Source of the DNA: Parachlorella kessleri
Taxonomy: Eukaryota > Chlorophyta > Trebouxiophyceae > Chlorellales > Chlorellaceae
DNA: 64,000 bases
Assembly: GCA_001598975.1 (NCBI GenBank)
Contig: BBXU01002660.1
Coordinates: forward strand, 1 to 64,000
Direction: 5' to 3'
The notes beneath the pieces are model-generated. The model was not told the origin of the DNA and did not search any database. It saw only the letters and a list, made by a program, of their open reading frames with translations. Position 1 is the stretch's first letter, and the number at the start of each line of letters is the position of its first letter. This document shows, piece after piece, positions 37,401 to 50,200 of this stretch. A program made the position numbers and the translations under genes.

Positions 37401-40332
37401 AAGGAGGCTACCAACAAGGGGAAATGTCAGGGTGGGACAGTTGCAGGGACAAGCGACGGCAAGTGCTCTTGTGGAGGTGGGAAGAACCCGCATTTGTGGA
37501 GGTGTGGGGCAGTGTGCGAAAGGCAGCCTAACGGCTATGGGGTGCCCTGGTCATGCTGGGCCATTGAACCTAAGCAACTCTTCTTGGACAAGGCTATCTA
37601 AGGACAGAATGGAGAGAACACCGAGCTGCCAGACCCTATCTCTTGCAGTGCAGAGGCACACTTGTGCTGTAAGAACTCACGCTGCCGCAGCCGCCCTCGG
37701 GCATGAGGCACTCGGTGGGGGACTGGTCGTTGCAGGGGTGGCTGTACTGGGAGGCCTTGACAGGGTCCTTGATCCAGTCAATGACCTGCACAAGTGGGCG
37801 GTCTGATGCACACTAGGACGTCCTGCAACCCTGGTTGTTTGTCCAAGGGCAGGCACTGTGTGCACTACTCGCCGGACGACGCGTCGCCAGGCAAATAGTG
37901 ACCATGCGAGGGTGGCTGTGCTGGCTGTCAACACGGACACACCTAGGGTTTCAGGCAGGAGACACCCTGTTTCGGTCACACAGTACCGCTGGTGTACAGA
38001 ATCTGCGCATGGACAAGAGAAATCTGATTCCCCCTAGCCCCCAGGGAGGCTGGCTGCCCACCTGGGTGATGGTGGCCAGGTACACGTTGTCATGGGACAT
38101 GGCGTAGTCGATGAAGGCGTTGATCTGGCCAGAGTGCTCCGGCTCGGCAATCAGCCAGGCAGCGTGGATGAAGATGCCCACAGGCGCACGGTTGCCTGCA
38201 GCAACCAGAAGAGGCAGTGTCTGCGTTGCCTACCCCCCAAACATGGGACTTACACCATGCAGCATGCAGGAAAATATGCCCACAATCTACCTGCAAGCCA
38301 GCAGCCTGGTGAGGTTTGTCAAGCTGCCGTCTATGAGGGAAGCCGATGGTGCTCCCCAGTACCCAAGAGGTCCATAGTCCTCACCATTGTAGCGCCTGTC
38401 GAACTCGCGGACGAAGATGTCGGTCATGTTGCCCTGGGGGTCCATGCCGCCAATGACGGTGCCGTCAGCCGCCTGGCTCTGGTACAGCGGGAACTCCCAG
38501 AGCCCGGGCCAGCGCTCCGAGCTATCACAGGTGCCGGTTGAAATAGTGCAGTCCTGCGGCAGCAGCGGATCTTCGATATTATATCAAGCCTGGCTTGGTA
38601 ATGACAGAAGCCTGACAGGCGGGCTGGGGCTGTCACAGGTGACAGTAGAGAAAGTGCAAAGGCCTGCAGGTGGGAGCAGAGCATACACACAGGTGCAGCT
38701 TGGACACCAAATCCTGCGGGACTCCAAAGGTACAGATAGCACTTGACAGCTCGCCTGGGCAACGCCGCAGTCAAAGGTGTAGGGCCAGAGGATCTCGTTG
38801 GCAGCGGGGGAGTTGGCGTTCTTGGCGTTGAAGTTCTCGGAAATGGAAGAGTCATACCTGGGCAGCACAAACACACCCCAGGCTCAATTGTGCACTTCCA
38901 CCGAGGTGGAGGCGATGCAAGTCATAGTACAGCCAGATGTGTTGGGGGTCTGATGTAGTTTTGAAGGTCAGGCGGCAGAGCCCTCAGCAGCAGCTCTCCA
39001 GCACTGGACAGATAACTGGCACTCAACCCACTGCCTGGGACCCAGTTGCGCTACGGCCCTGCACTCCCACAAACTCACAAGAATCCGTTCTCGTAGAGGA
39101 TCTGGCGCTGCTCAGGCGTGAACAGGAGGTAGGGGGCGCGGAAGCCCACCACATCCTCCAGGGGGATGCCGCAGGTCTGCACAAGAGGGGAAGGAAGTGC
39201 AACGGCATGAGCTGGCACCTGTGGCACATACCAAAGGACTTTGGAAAGTCCAGTGCGGCCTCCAAGGGACGACAGGCGCCCAGGAAAGGAACCAGACCCT
39301 TCTCAGTGTGTTGTGGTCGCCGGTGGTGTAGGCACCGAGCTTGCAAAGGATTGGTGGTTGGTCAAAGGGGAAACACACAACTCGAAATGAACAAACGAGC
39401 GGAAGGACAGTGGAAAAAGCAAGGAGAGCGGACCTACAGCTGGCCATTAGCCTCACAAATACCTCAATGGGTCAAGAAGTAGCTGCCCTGGTGGCTGGCA
39501 AGGCACACCTGGTTCAGCCAGAGGCGCTGGCCCACAATTTCGGTGGCGTTGGGATTAGCAGGGTGGGTGATTGTGTGGGAGGCAATCTCGTCGCCACGCT
39601 CGTACATCTTCTGGACCATGGAGCAGTCGGTGAAGTTCTGGCTCACAAACCACCTGCAGCACCAGTGTGCAGTGATGAGAGATTTCATGCTGTGGGTTGA
39701 GTGCCTACCAATAGGCAAGGCGCCAACGGTGTTGCTGTGTTACTTTGCCTGGAGTTGCTGCAGGTGGTGTCAGTCAGCCGACGCTGAAAAGCCATACTGC
39801 ACGGTACCCAGGGCCTATGTTGCCTGAGTAGCAACACGGCAGCCGTAGCACAACCACGCCAGCTTACGTTGCGGGCATTTTGCAGCCGTTGGCGTTGGTG
39901 TGGCGCTCGGTGATGTTGAGGATGACAGGGCTGGTGACCACGGTGACGGCGTCATCGTTAGTCAACACGATGAACTGGGGTGTGTCCGCAGGGGCAAGGC
40001 CACCGGGGATGTTCCAAGAGGCGGCATGGCAGTTGGGCTCGCTGTCACAGTTGGCAGGGCACTCTGCATTGCGGCAGCCATAACGCGACGGCGCTGCTTT
40101 TAGTGCCAGGGAGAGTGCCCTACATACTGAGCTTTGGGTGAGCAAAATAAAGCAGGGTAGGCCCGGCTTTACAGTGAGCACTTGAGATAGAACAGTGCCA
40201 AAGATGGTGTCAAGCCAAGCAGGAGTTCTGGTTAAGACAGTGTGCTTGGAAAGGGGCCTACCCACCATATGCTGCGGCTGCCTGGAGCAGCAGGGCTGCC
40301 ACCAGCAGGTTAGCAACCGCTCGGACCTTCAT
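34429..40332 (-). CDS. Membrane-anchored chitin deacetylase, CE4 family (CDA2)
   Basis: Reads from ATG at 40330–40332 to a stop at 34429–34431. The first exon (40266–40332) encodes a signal peptide, MKVRAVANLLVAALLLQAAA; the next (39868–40063) begins the Cys-rich ECPANC start. CE4 motifs are intact: IVLTNDDA, SHTITH, VGFRAPY, LWPYTFDCG, PGLWEFPL and GIFIHAAWL. Then come a Cys-rich module (CKCDC…GGFC…SCTV, near 37270–37400), a galactose-binding-like β module (near 36100–36960), a Gly/Thr/Ser linker (near 35870–36060) and a juxtamembrane module with RRRRSLQQ (near 35150–35650). A Ser/Thr-rich stalk and a transmembrane helix (GAIVGGVVGGVVGLALIAGG) follow, then WKRRR and a Ser-rich cytosolic tail ending SSVLPQ. 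It should hold deacetylase activity at the outer face of the plasma membrane. It shares its architecture with CDA1 up to the stalk and is convergent with it. Confidence 0.9.
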
Positions 40333-41175
40333 GGCTTGCGTTCCGCCGATTAACCTGCACTGAGACATCACCTTTTTACTAGTAGGTTTGGATTGAGGCT
40401 CCAAGGTGTTTTGGACTCTTATTCTTCACTTCGGGGAGAGGTCGGCCCCACAACCGACACCATGGCATGACAGACAGCTAACCAGCTAGACCTCAAACTC
40501 CGCACCAGGGCAATTGATCAAGGTGACTAAGTATCAGACGGTGGGGACGCCCGCACCTACAGTTGCCGTGCAGTAGTCCAATGCTGCCAACTGTCTAGTC
40601 CAACTTTTCAAGACACCACCCCAGCAGGTGTGTCTGCCAAACAGGACCCAGTGCAACGTGAAGAGTGAATTGGGCTATTATAGCGGCCTGGCTGTTTTAT
40701 GCACGGCCTGACGTACGACCACCAACTGTCATTAGTCATGATTACGCAGCACGATCCGCAACCCTCCCCCTTGCTGATGCTGGCCAAGGAGGGTCCTCTC
40801 ACCCAATCTAGACTGGCGCAGCTGAAACCCTACCGCTGCTAACACCCAACCACAGGCGGGGTGAGTGGTAAGGTTGACGGACGATTAGGGTGGGCTGCAA
40901 CATGAATGCAGTGTTTGAGACAAGCACCCCCTACACCGCGTCCTTGCCCACCATATATCTCCTCCACCTTGCTGGAGGGAGATAAATGGTGGGTGTGGGC
41001 CTTTTTCCAGTTTTGGACCAAGAACAGCTAGCCTGATCCAGAGACCACTAGCTCCAGCCACTGCTGGCAGGCCCAGGGAGTCCTGGCGGCGCGGCAGCAT
41101 ACATAACTATTACATACTCGGTCGTAATTGAAAGACCAGATCATGAAAACATTCACGCACACAACCCAGGCAAAG
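40333..41175. promoter_or_regulatory. Upstream region of CDA2
   Basis: This holds the CDA2 promoter and the 3' untranslated region of the SirB1 gene. A TTACA at 41110–41114 (TGTAA on the minus strand) lies about 60 bases after the SirB1 stop. Nothing else is clear. Confidence 0.4.
41110..41114 (-). terminator. Possible TGTAA signal for the SirB1 gene
   Basis: TTACA on the plus strand is TGTAA for the minus-strand gene, about 62 bases after its stop, a usual distance for green-algal poly(A) signals. Confidence 0.35.
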
Positions 41176-43110
41176 CTAGCCATGCTGGAGCATAAACTGC
41201 CACTCCTCTGCCTGAGGGTCCAACGCCAGCAGCACATACACCCACTGAGCCACCAAGTCACTCTCGCCTCGCCTCTGGTGGGCCTCGATCACCGTGCGCA
41301 CCAGCGCTTGCCACACTGCGAGAGCCTCAATCTCAAGACCTTCTGAAGGTGTGCTCTGCAAGGCAGGGGATGGCTGGGTCTTAGCATTAGACGACGGCCT
41401 TTGCAGAGGGCATCGGACTGGCAAGCAGCCAAGTTGATGGCAGGGGGTTTGAAGTCCAACTACAGGCGAGGAACTATTTACAAACACCAACATGACCCAC
41501 AGCAGCGATGCCGGCACCTGCTTTACGTGTATATCAGGCAAGGCACGATTCACAGGCGTCACCGGCACACGTCTTCTGGTACGGCCTGTGCGCACCTTTA
41601 CCAGGCCCGGGTATGTCTCTGCTGCCTGCCGGGGACTTAGCAGCTGCCCAGTGGCTGCATCCAGATAATAATAATAATACTGCCCTGTCACAGGCCCTGC
41701 TGCCAAGCTGCCTTGCTTGTCAACTGATGTCACACTCTGGCTGCTCGGATCTTTCACACCATCACTGCCCTCTACTCTCAGCAGCCACGGGAGCTGTAAG
41801 GGCGGCAAGGCCCCCTGCCCTTGCAAGGTACCTGATACCTTGGCTGAAAGCTCGGCTGGCAGCTGCTCCAGTGCTTGCGCTGCTGCCTGAGAAGCCAGGT
41901 TCCCAACGCCCAAGGGCGCAACACTACTGTCCCTCATGCGGCTGCCGCTGCTGGCACTTGCTGAGGATGAAGACGATCCCTCAGATGGCAGTGGGTGCTG
42001 TGACACGGCAGGGACAGGCGTCAGCGCCAGGCCTGCCCTCCGCCCTACCGCTGCGGTCAGCACAGCGAGGGCCAGCGGGGCGCCCCTGCGGCGTGCCAGC
42101 ACCGCTGGCAGCATCAGCGGATCCAGCCCCTCGTAGACCCACTCAAAGGGACGGTGGCAGAATCTATGGCGGCTGTAGAGCACCTGCACGCAGTGACAAC
42201 AGTGGACAAAAACATGGCCTGCTAGCTCGCGTCACCTGCGTAACGCTGCTGGCTTTAAAGGCTCGTGGGGCATGGTGAATACCCTACAGCCATGTTGCAG
42301 GCAGCGGGCAGCTGCTACTGGGCTGGTAAGAGCAGAATTGGGTGAACCCAGACGGTGCCCATGGTGGCCGTCCAGAGAATGCACACCTTTGTAAGTCAAG
42401 CGCATAGCAAGCACCATACGCTCACCCCCGCCATACCTCGCTCAGTGCTGCTGCCTTCAGCAAGACCTCTTGGCTGCTAGCCACCGGCTGGGCTGCTGCA
42501 GCTGCTCTAGCAGCAGGTAGCAGTCCCGAGCTAGCACCTGTGGTGAGTAGCTGATGGTGCCTCTGCAGCACCTCGGCTGCTAAGCTGTCCAGAGATATAG
42601 GCGCATGCCTGCTGGCTAGGCCTTCGTCTTCGTCATAGATACCACCAGTGGAAGGCTGAGATACATTTCTCCCCTCGTCATCACTCAAAGGCAGGCCTCC
42701 CGAGAAGAGCTCGTCCAAGCGAGCAGACTGTGCCACAAGCAGCTCCATGCCCCTCTCCGCTGCTAAAGCCACAGCAGCAGCAGGACTGTCGGCAGGGTCC
42801 GCTCCAGAGGCCTGCCTAGCTATCAACTCGTCCCATTCTGCCAGCACCTGGACACAGAGGGCTGCATCAAGTCAATACATGGGATACATGTACCCATGTT
42901 TGGACTTCAGTGCCCTTCTGGCACTATATTTCTTCCCTTTGATTGACACTCCGATGGTTGCCAGCACAGGGTAGGAAATACTAATGTCTCCCTCCTCCCA
43001 CTTAGGCGGGAGGTTATTGTGACTGTTGCTTACCTCGCGAGTCTCATCTTCAGAGGACGCAAGCGTCTGCAATTGTGCCTGCAAGGCTGACAATAGTCGT
43101 AGCCCACCTG
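41176..43110 (-). CDS. SirB1 N-terminal (transglutaminase-like) domain protein
   Basis: Minus-strand exons near 43033–43110, 42422–42847 and 41176–42189 (the last containing a probable in-frame intron near 41360–41515) give a protein with an Ala-rich helical N-terminus. A SirB1-type domain follows: VLYSRHRFCHRPFEWVYEG, then LARRRGAPLALAVLTAAVGR with RAGL, matching the vL…GF.g…Y.dp…vL.rR.G.Pi.L..ly..v..R.Gl pattern, and YYLDAATGQLLSPRQAAE, matching its second half. A Ser-rich insert splits the domain. The C-terminus (WQALVRTVIEAHQRRG… ALDPQAEEW) looks TPR-like. The family lacks the catalytic Cys of true transglutaminases and its biochemical role is unknown; plant relatives are often plastid-targeted. 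The first exon and start codon were not found. It interrupts the chitin-related cluster, with no functional link that I can see. Confidence 0.65.
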
Positions 43111-43568
43111 CATCTTAGAAGCCAACTCAGGCACGCCCAACCATCAACCACTGGGCAAACCTGACATGTGCACATGTCGCCCCTGGCTACTAACTTTGAA
43201 GACTCAAGTCCTGCGGCTGCCTAAAGAGGCGTCTGATCTCATTGATGGGCTTGCCAGGGTTCACAGTAATGGTGCTGCCCACGACTCCCGTCAAAGGAAT
43301 GTGATCGTGACGAAACCTGCGAAGCAAGCGGAGGAACGAGGCATAGAGCACCTTCTCTGGTCGTGGCATTCCTGCAAGAGTCAGAGAGCGTTCGGCGGGC
43401 TGCGCTGGGCGTTCCCAGACTTCAGAGAGATGGTCGTGCAGTACAGTACCTCACTAAACTCGCCGCCTGGAGTATCCCGCCATGGCCAGGCCCAAGGAAG
43501 GCCCAGGCGCAGGAGTATCCCTCTTTCCCGGCTGGGTTGCACTAGTGGTTCCGGTCTAAGCAGCAATC
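43111..43568. promoter_or_regulatory. Divergent upstream region, SirB1 gene and RPS11
   Basis: This holds the RPS11 promoter and 5' leader, and probably the unresolved first exon of the SirB1 gene. No known promoter element is clear. Confidence 0.35.
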
Positions 43569-46263
43569 ATGGCTGACCAGGTGCGGCAGTGGATGGCGTC
43601 ACGGCGCCAGTGCGTGCCTTTTACGTTTTGCGCTGTATTGCATTGCTAGTGTCCTCTAAAGCCACCATGTTGCTCTTTTCCATGTCCTGGCTGTGCCGGT
43701 GTGCAGACCGAGAGGGCCTTTCAGCGTCAGCTCGGCGTGTCCCGCGGGTGAGAGAGCAGGAGCAGCAGCTTGAAGTATGACTGTGTGGTGCAGCTATGCA
43801 GCGCTGTAGCAGCTGCGCATGCCCGCATAGCGGTAGCAGGGCCTAGACAGGACTTAGCAACTTGGCAACTGTAGAAGGCGGCACGGAGTGGAGAGAAGAA
43901 GGTACTGTGGGCGTACCATCGAGGTGGAGGTCCTCACGTGGACCACCCCCTTGTTGGTGCAGGTACCAGAAGGTTGGCAAGAAGAAGGTCCCCGGCAAGG
44001 GTGGCGAGCGGTGGTACAAGAACATTGGCCTGGGCTTCAAGACCCCCAAGGAGGCCATTGAGGGTGAGCAGCAGCAGGACTTGGGTTGTGTAGTAGTTGG
44101 AGCAAAAGTCGGTGAGGTGGCAGGCGCTTTGGTGGAATTGGGCACGGATGCAGCCAAGACTGGGGACCCTGCGGGGTGCGAGCCACCAAATGGTAATCGG
44201 CTTGAGTCAGCCTATAGGCACCATGGGCGGCCTGTCCACCGGCAGTCGGCTCGCAGCAGCAGCAGCAGCAGGTGGCAGTGGTGATAAATGGTGAACTCGC
44301 CAGGGCAAGCGATTCACGCAGCTTACTGGTGCGCAAGCACTGGTGTTGGCAGCGGCCGCAAGGCCCCAGCGTCTGTGGGTGTATACGGCGCGGCGGGCAG
44401 CAGCTGGCCGGGCAGGAGATTGATGTGGAGGGCCGGTGTACCCTGAAGGCTTGCAGCGGATATAGAAGCAAGGAGCTCTAGCGTGGCAGGAGCGGTGCAT
44501 AGATGAACTGCATGAACGGGCTTCGTAATGGCAGGCACGGGCCTGCGGACCCCTAAGCAGCGCAATTCAGTGGCAGTGGCGTGGCGTGGGGAGGCATGCA
44601 TAGGCGTAGCGAGGGCGACTGACAGCCGTCATGCAGCGGAAAGCGAGCACGAGCTAGCCAGGGCTGCACCCTGGAAAGTACATCAGGTCCCAGGTGTATA
44701 GGTTTCTAGCTTGAGCCACAGTGGCACAGGAGGCATTCTTCCTTGGCAATGTTGCATTGAAGGGTGTGCTGGCCTTGCCAGGTAGTGGCTGTCCGCCTTA
44801 AAGACTGCACCTGCCAACGTGCGCTCATGGTGTGTCTGGCGAGGTCAGCAGCTCTGGCTAGACGAGGGAGGGGTGTTTGTGTTGCGAACAGGTGGCAGCT
44901 CAGGTACAGGTTGTCACCTGCTTGGCACCCACTCGCGCCACCCTGGGGGGGAGGGGGGGGGGGGGGGGGGGGGGGTCGGGGGGGCGCTCGTGTTTGTGGA
45001 TGCAACGCATGTATATGGTTTGTGACCCTATTGGGTCTCTGCGAGCCGCGACATGCAGGCTGCTTGGACCGGTGATAGCCAGCTGCACGCTGCTTGGTGG
45101 ACAGGCGGTTGTGATGTGTCCTTGCGACACCCGATGGGTGGCACTGGGGACTCGCATGCTGGCTCATTTACTTGCAGGCATCGGTGTGGATTGTTGAAAG
45201 GGCTGGCGGCTTCAAGGGGCCCATTCAGACCCGTCCGCAGGTTGGGAAAGATTCTTACGCTGCCCTCACGCCCCGTGCCCGCGGCGCTTGCAGGCAACTA
45301 CATTGACCACAAGTGCCCCTTCACCGGCAACGTGTCCATCCGCGGCCGCATCCTTGCTGGCAAGGTCAAGTCCACCAAGATGAACCGCACCATTGTCATG
45401 CGCCGCGACTACCTGCACTACATCAAGAAGTACCAGCGGTGCGTTGTGGGGGGCGGCCGGCCCTTGCATGCCGCACACGCCCTGGCCGTGGTCTACTTGT
45501 CACCTGGGATGGGTGGTGCCCAGGAGTCGTGGTTGAGTGTTTCACTGGCAGAGGCGGAGGCGGGCCGCCCTTGGTGCTTTGGTGCTCATGTGTTGCAGGG
45601 CTGGGTGGTGGCTGCCACGGTGGGGAAGCGCGGCTGTGGGACGACTGCTTGTGAGTCCCGGCTGACCTGGCTGCGTGGCTTCATATAAATGTCTTTGGTG
45701 GTATTTTGCATATCAAAACCTTGGGGCTTGGGCATGTCGTGCTTTTGTATGGTCTGTCCTGCTGCTGAGGTGGAGCTGCTGTGCTCTGCTTGTGCTGCCG
45801 CAGATATGAGAAGCGCCACACCAACATCTCCGCCCACATCAGCCCCTGCTTCCGCTGCTCTGAGGGCGACACCGTCATCATTGGCCAGTGCAGGTAGGCT
45901 TGTCGGTGCCTGCTGCAGGCTTCTGTCAGCCCGAGCTGCTGCGCCTTGTTAGCTATGCAGTATCATGCAACATGATATCCTTGTGTGCAGTGGGCGGTTG
46001 GAAGCATGTTGCTGCAGCACACTCGTGTCCCCATTAGGATGCCTGTCGAAGCAGTTCGCCCCCTTGGATCTGTGCTCGCACAGCTGCAACACAGGCCAAT
46101 GTTGCATGCACGAGCGCGGCCTGGCCATTGGGGATGAGGTTGAATCTTGCCCTGCTTTCTTCCCTGCCACTGCAGGCCTCTGTCCAAGACTGTGCGCTTC
46201 AATGTGCTGCGCGTGATCCCCGCCGGCTCAGCAGGCAACAAGAAGGGCTTCTCCGGCTTCTGA
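43569..46263 (+). CDS. RPS11: 40S ribosomal protein S11 (uS17)
   Basis: Six exons join exactly: 43569–43580, 43707–43747, 43963–44063, 45294–45438, 45804–45893 and 46176–46263. They give 158 residues, the usual eukaryotic length. The start [18 protein letters not shown] leads into [38 protein letters not shown], the uS17 rRNA-binding block [39 protein letters not shown] and [11 protein letters not shown]. It binds 18S rRNA in the small subunit. The tiny 12-base first coding exon and the 1.2-kb third intron with a long guanine tract are notable. A TGTAA lies at 46442–46446. Confidence 0.97.
44945..44984 (+). repeat. Poly-guanine tract in an RPS11 intron
   Basis: About 40 bases are almost all G, with one A (44952) and one TC (44976–44977); the longest run is 23 G (44953–44975). 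It could form G-quadruplexes in DNA or pre-mRNA. Run length may be unreliable in an assembly. Confidence 0.8.
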
Positions 46264-47286
46264 AGCCGCAGCCGACACTGCAAGATTACTAGCAGCGGTG
46301 TTCCGAGCTAGCTGCGAGTTGGCTCGCTGGGAGCAGCGGCCGTAGCAGCGGGACATCAATTGCGGGCATGGAAACGGTGGCAGCCATGGCCTGGACGGGT
46401 TGATGGCGGATGCTGGGTGTAGAAGCTGAAAAGCGGGAATCTGTAACGTCCTCTCTAGCTGACTGACCAGCATGAACAAGGGAACGCATGTGGAGAAAAT
46501 CGCGAGGGGGCGGGATGGATCTAGCAGCCTCTTGTCCAGACAGCTATCCAGTGAGACGAGGGGCTTCAGCACCCTGCAAGCACTGCCCGCTCCCCAGGCA
46601 TGCTTGCTCAGCAGCACATGACAGAGCTAGGCAGTGATTGGGCGAGCCACGAGTCCAGCAGTTCACTAGATGAAGTAAGTGAGGGAGTTACATGTATTCC
46701 GGCCCCCCGCCTTGTCCTCTACATCCTGCTGATCTGTTTCATACTGAGCAGAAACACAGGCAGGAGCACTTCCCGTCTCTGCAAGAGCTATACATTCAAG
46801 CATCTCATTTCACAAACTAGGCTCCTAAGTGACAGGGCAAAACCACTGGGAGCAGGGCAGATAGCGCTTAGGCATTAGCTGGTCAGCACATTGCAGTGCA
46901 AGGAGCAAATAGCCACAGACAATAGGGAGGGTGGCAAACAGAGAACCGCCGATTGTGAGTTCTAAGTGCCGCAAGAGTACCCCGCAGGGGCGAGCTGCCA
47001 AGGTAGGCCTGGCAGATGCCGTGGTGGCTGTGGTTCCTGTAGCAGGCTCCCCGCCGGTGAAAGCCCAGGTGGAGGGTGTCTGCTCAGAGAGGCAGCAGTG
47101 CCACACATCCATGCATCACTGCTGCGTCTGTGGCAATGCGGCAACGTCTGAGGGAGGGTCACACACCAGACCGAAAGCAACACAGACGCTGCTGTCTCCT
47201 CCAGAGTCCTTAAAGGGGATTTGCATGATGTCAACACAATCTTTGGACGCTCGCACTTGCAAGAAGGCACGAGCAGAGGTTCCCGG
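46264..47286. other. Convergent intergenic region
   Basis: This lies between RPS11 and the LysM gene, which face each other. TGTAA for RPS11 is at 46442–46446, and a TTACA (minus-strand TGTAA) is at 46688–46692 for the LysM gene. No exon with family similarity was found. Confidence 0.45.
46442..46446 (+). terminator. Possible TGTAA polyadenylation signal for RPS11
   Basis: The motif lies about 180 bases after the RPS11 stop, in the correct orientation, which fits green-algal 3' untranslated region lengths. Confidence 0.4.
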
Positions 47287-50200
47287 CTATGCCAACTGGC
47301 CCCGGCGGGGCGTCAGCATGCGAGGGCTGCTGCTGTACCCTGTCGCCGGGTCAGCCGCCTTGGCTGCCGCAGCGGCCTGCCTGAGGGACAGCGGTGGTGC
47401 CGAGGGAGCGCTCACAGTCGCGACGCTGCGGCCAGCCCGCGCGGGAGGAGAGCTGCTGGCGGCAGGGTGTGCCCTATCCCGCCGCCGGCGGATGATGAGG
47501 AACGCCAGCACAGCGGCAAGCACAGCCACGCCGCCGACAACTCCGCCCACTATGGCGCCGGTACTGCTGCTGGATGAGTCGTGGTTGTCCAAGTCCACTG
47601 AGCTTGGGGGGGGGCTGGGGGGGGGTGCAGCCGAGCCGTCCATGGCCTGCATGTCAGGCAGCCAAGCAGCGACTGATTACCACAGTCCCCCTCGAAGAGA
47701 CACTCCACGCAGTGACCAGCCCTGCAGGCTCCCCGGTGTGCAGGCACATGGAACAACCCTGACTGCAAGCACCTCAGCCCACAAAGGCAGTGCTTTGACA
47801 CAGCCACGGCAACAGTTGCTACCCACCAGCCTCAGCCCCACAGAGGCCACCGCCTGCGCTAACCGGCCGCTGCTAGTGGTCGCTTGCAGCAGCGCGGAGG
47901 TAGCCGTGGCATTGGCCACGGCAAAAGAGGTCACCACCACAACACTGTCGCTGGCGGCTTGCAGCCGGCGGGTGGCTGTGGAGGCGGCAGGGGTCACCGA
48001 GGATATGCTGACACAGGCTTCCGAGAGATTGGCTAGCTGGGCCATGGCAGTCACCCACCTGCGGGCGTAGCCGGCAGCAAACTCAGCCACTGAGGCTCCG
48101 CTTACGGTGGCTGTGACCTGCAGAGAGGGGCACGCGGCAGCCTCGCAACGGTGTGCACAATAATCCATTGTGCATCTATCTTTATGCACCCGTGGATGCT
48201 GGTGCGGATCCATGCGGAGCCAGGCTGAGGTCCAGCAAATGTAGCACAGGCAGGGCGCTCACCTTCACAGTGCTGCTTGGGGTGGGAGACGGCAAGGGGG
48301 ATTGCTGAGGGGCTGGGCTGGGGGAGGCCGTAGGCGGGGGTGGTGACAAGGGAAGCAGAGATGGGGAGAGGATCACCGGTGCCAGAGAGCCAAATAGCGG
48401 GGAGGGAGGAGGGGAGGACGGGCTAGATGGAGAAGCCAGCGGGGAGGGGGAGGGCACGTTGCTGCCGGTCGCGATGACGGGTGTGGTGCATGGGGCGCCA
48501 CCTGCAGCCGCCCGAAACTAGCCACATGGAGGAGAAGCTCAGCTGGACAGGCTGGTGTTAGATGGACCGATGGATAGTCCACAGCAAAGCTGGCTTACCA
48601 GCAGTGAAAATATTATTGTTGGTAAGCAGGAAGCCTAGTAAAAGCCACCTTGCCGGTGCAGGCAGCAGCATGACTGCAATTGGAGGCTGTACGGGGCAGA
48701 ACTTCTAGCGTCTATCTGCAACTTGAGCAAATACTGGGGGGATGGCTCGCTACAATCCAGGCCGCGTGATGGTGGTTGTGTTGCACTGCTTGATTGCCTC
48801 TCCCTTCGCCCGGTGCAGATGTGGGGCTAGATAATCACAACCTGAGGATCTTAGATAAAGGTGGTGGAGGGCTCAAGATGGGGAAGCGCAGCGCCGGCGG
48901 GGTGGCTGACGTGTCTGTTGCACACGTGTCACTGAAGATGGACCACTGAAGAGTGCTCAAGCCACCTGCTTATCGGAGCAGCTCTCGTCTGTGCACTGCA
49001 GTGTGACCTCGGTCTCGGGATTGTCTAGAAAATAGCAGGCCTGACCCTATGCTAGTAAGCCCAGGCAACGACAGATTGCACCCAAGCTGTGCAAGTCACT
49101 GGACACGGCTCCTGCGTTTGTACAAACTACTAAGCGCCGCTGCTAACGGGAGTAAGCACAGGTGCATGCATGGCAGGGAGTTCCTATAAGCAGAATCTTG
49201 AAAGAACAAATACCGCCGCCCTACTATTAAAAGCTACCAGATACGACTAGCTAAGAAGGGCAGCAACTCTTGAGTGCAAGCTATGTCTGTCCTGTGGCGA
49301 TAGTAGCCCAATAGTACTGGCATGTTTCAGCCTGGGTCAAAATAGCAGCAGCAAAACAAGCAGCAAGGCGAGAGCTAATCATGCCCAGGGAGGGTGGCAG
49401 CTCAAATTGTCACTAGTACTACTTGGCATTGGGAGCTTTGTCGAGAGTATTCCATTTAGGCGTCCACCTGTAGCAGGCAAGAGCAATGATGCTTGCGCGT
49501 TACTTCTCCCTCACTGCGCGAAAGTGGCAGCTGGACAACTCACCAACAAACCCCCATCACGTCCCACCTAGTAACCAGTCGACAAGCGTGCAGGCTGACA
49601 AGCCGCCTCCTTCTTAAACCTACTGAATGCACACCCAGCCAGCGGCACGCTGCCTGGTACACCAGCATCCGTGCCTGAATATATTTTGCAAACGTTTGCA
49701 CGAGGTTTGGCCGGCACGCCTCCCATTGTACCCATCCCACGCGCACTTCCCTCCCAAATTTGAACATCCTGTAAACCAGCAAATGGCACTGGTGAGGGGT
49801 GCCCTCCCTCCCGCACCTCCAGCTTGGATGCGGTGAGCGTGAGCTTCATGCTGGCCAGCATGTCACCCAGCTCCCCGGTCACCAGCGCCGCCTGCAGCGC
49901 CCCTGCCGTCGCCTCCGGCTCCGGCGTCGCGATGCGGGTGCTGACATCGATAGGCTGCTGGGCAGGGGCAGCAGCAGTGGCATCCTGCCGCAGCTTGCGG
50001 CTACTCTGCTGGGCAGTAGCTGGCGTTGTTGCCGCGGCAGCAGCAACAGCGGGGGAGACGGCCTCTATGGACACAAAGTCCACGGGCAGGGAGACTAGGT
50101 CTGCCATGGCGCCCTCCCAGGTAGCGGCCAGCTCGGTCTCAAAGTCGTCAACCGTGATGCCGGTAATGGTCAGGTCGACCTGCAGGCAGGCCGGCGGGTA

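Noticed and set aside
41508..42278. 256-codon plus-strand open frame
   Set aside because: It is antisense to the SirB1-type exon, which matches its family; the plus frame has no recognisable motif.
46931..48070. 379-codon plus-strand open frame
   Set aside because: It is antisense to the membrane helix and module B of the LysM gene, whose minus-strand frame has clear protein features and splice sites. GC-rich coding sequence often leaves open shadow frames.
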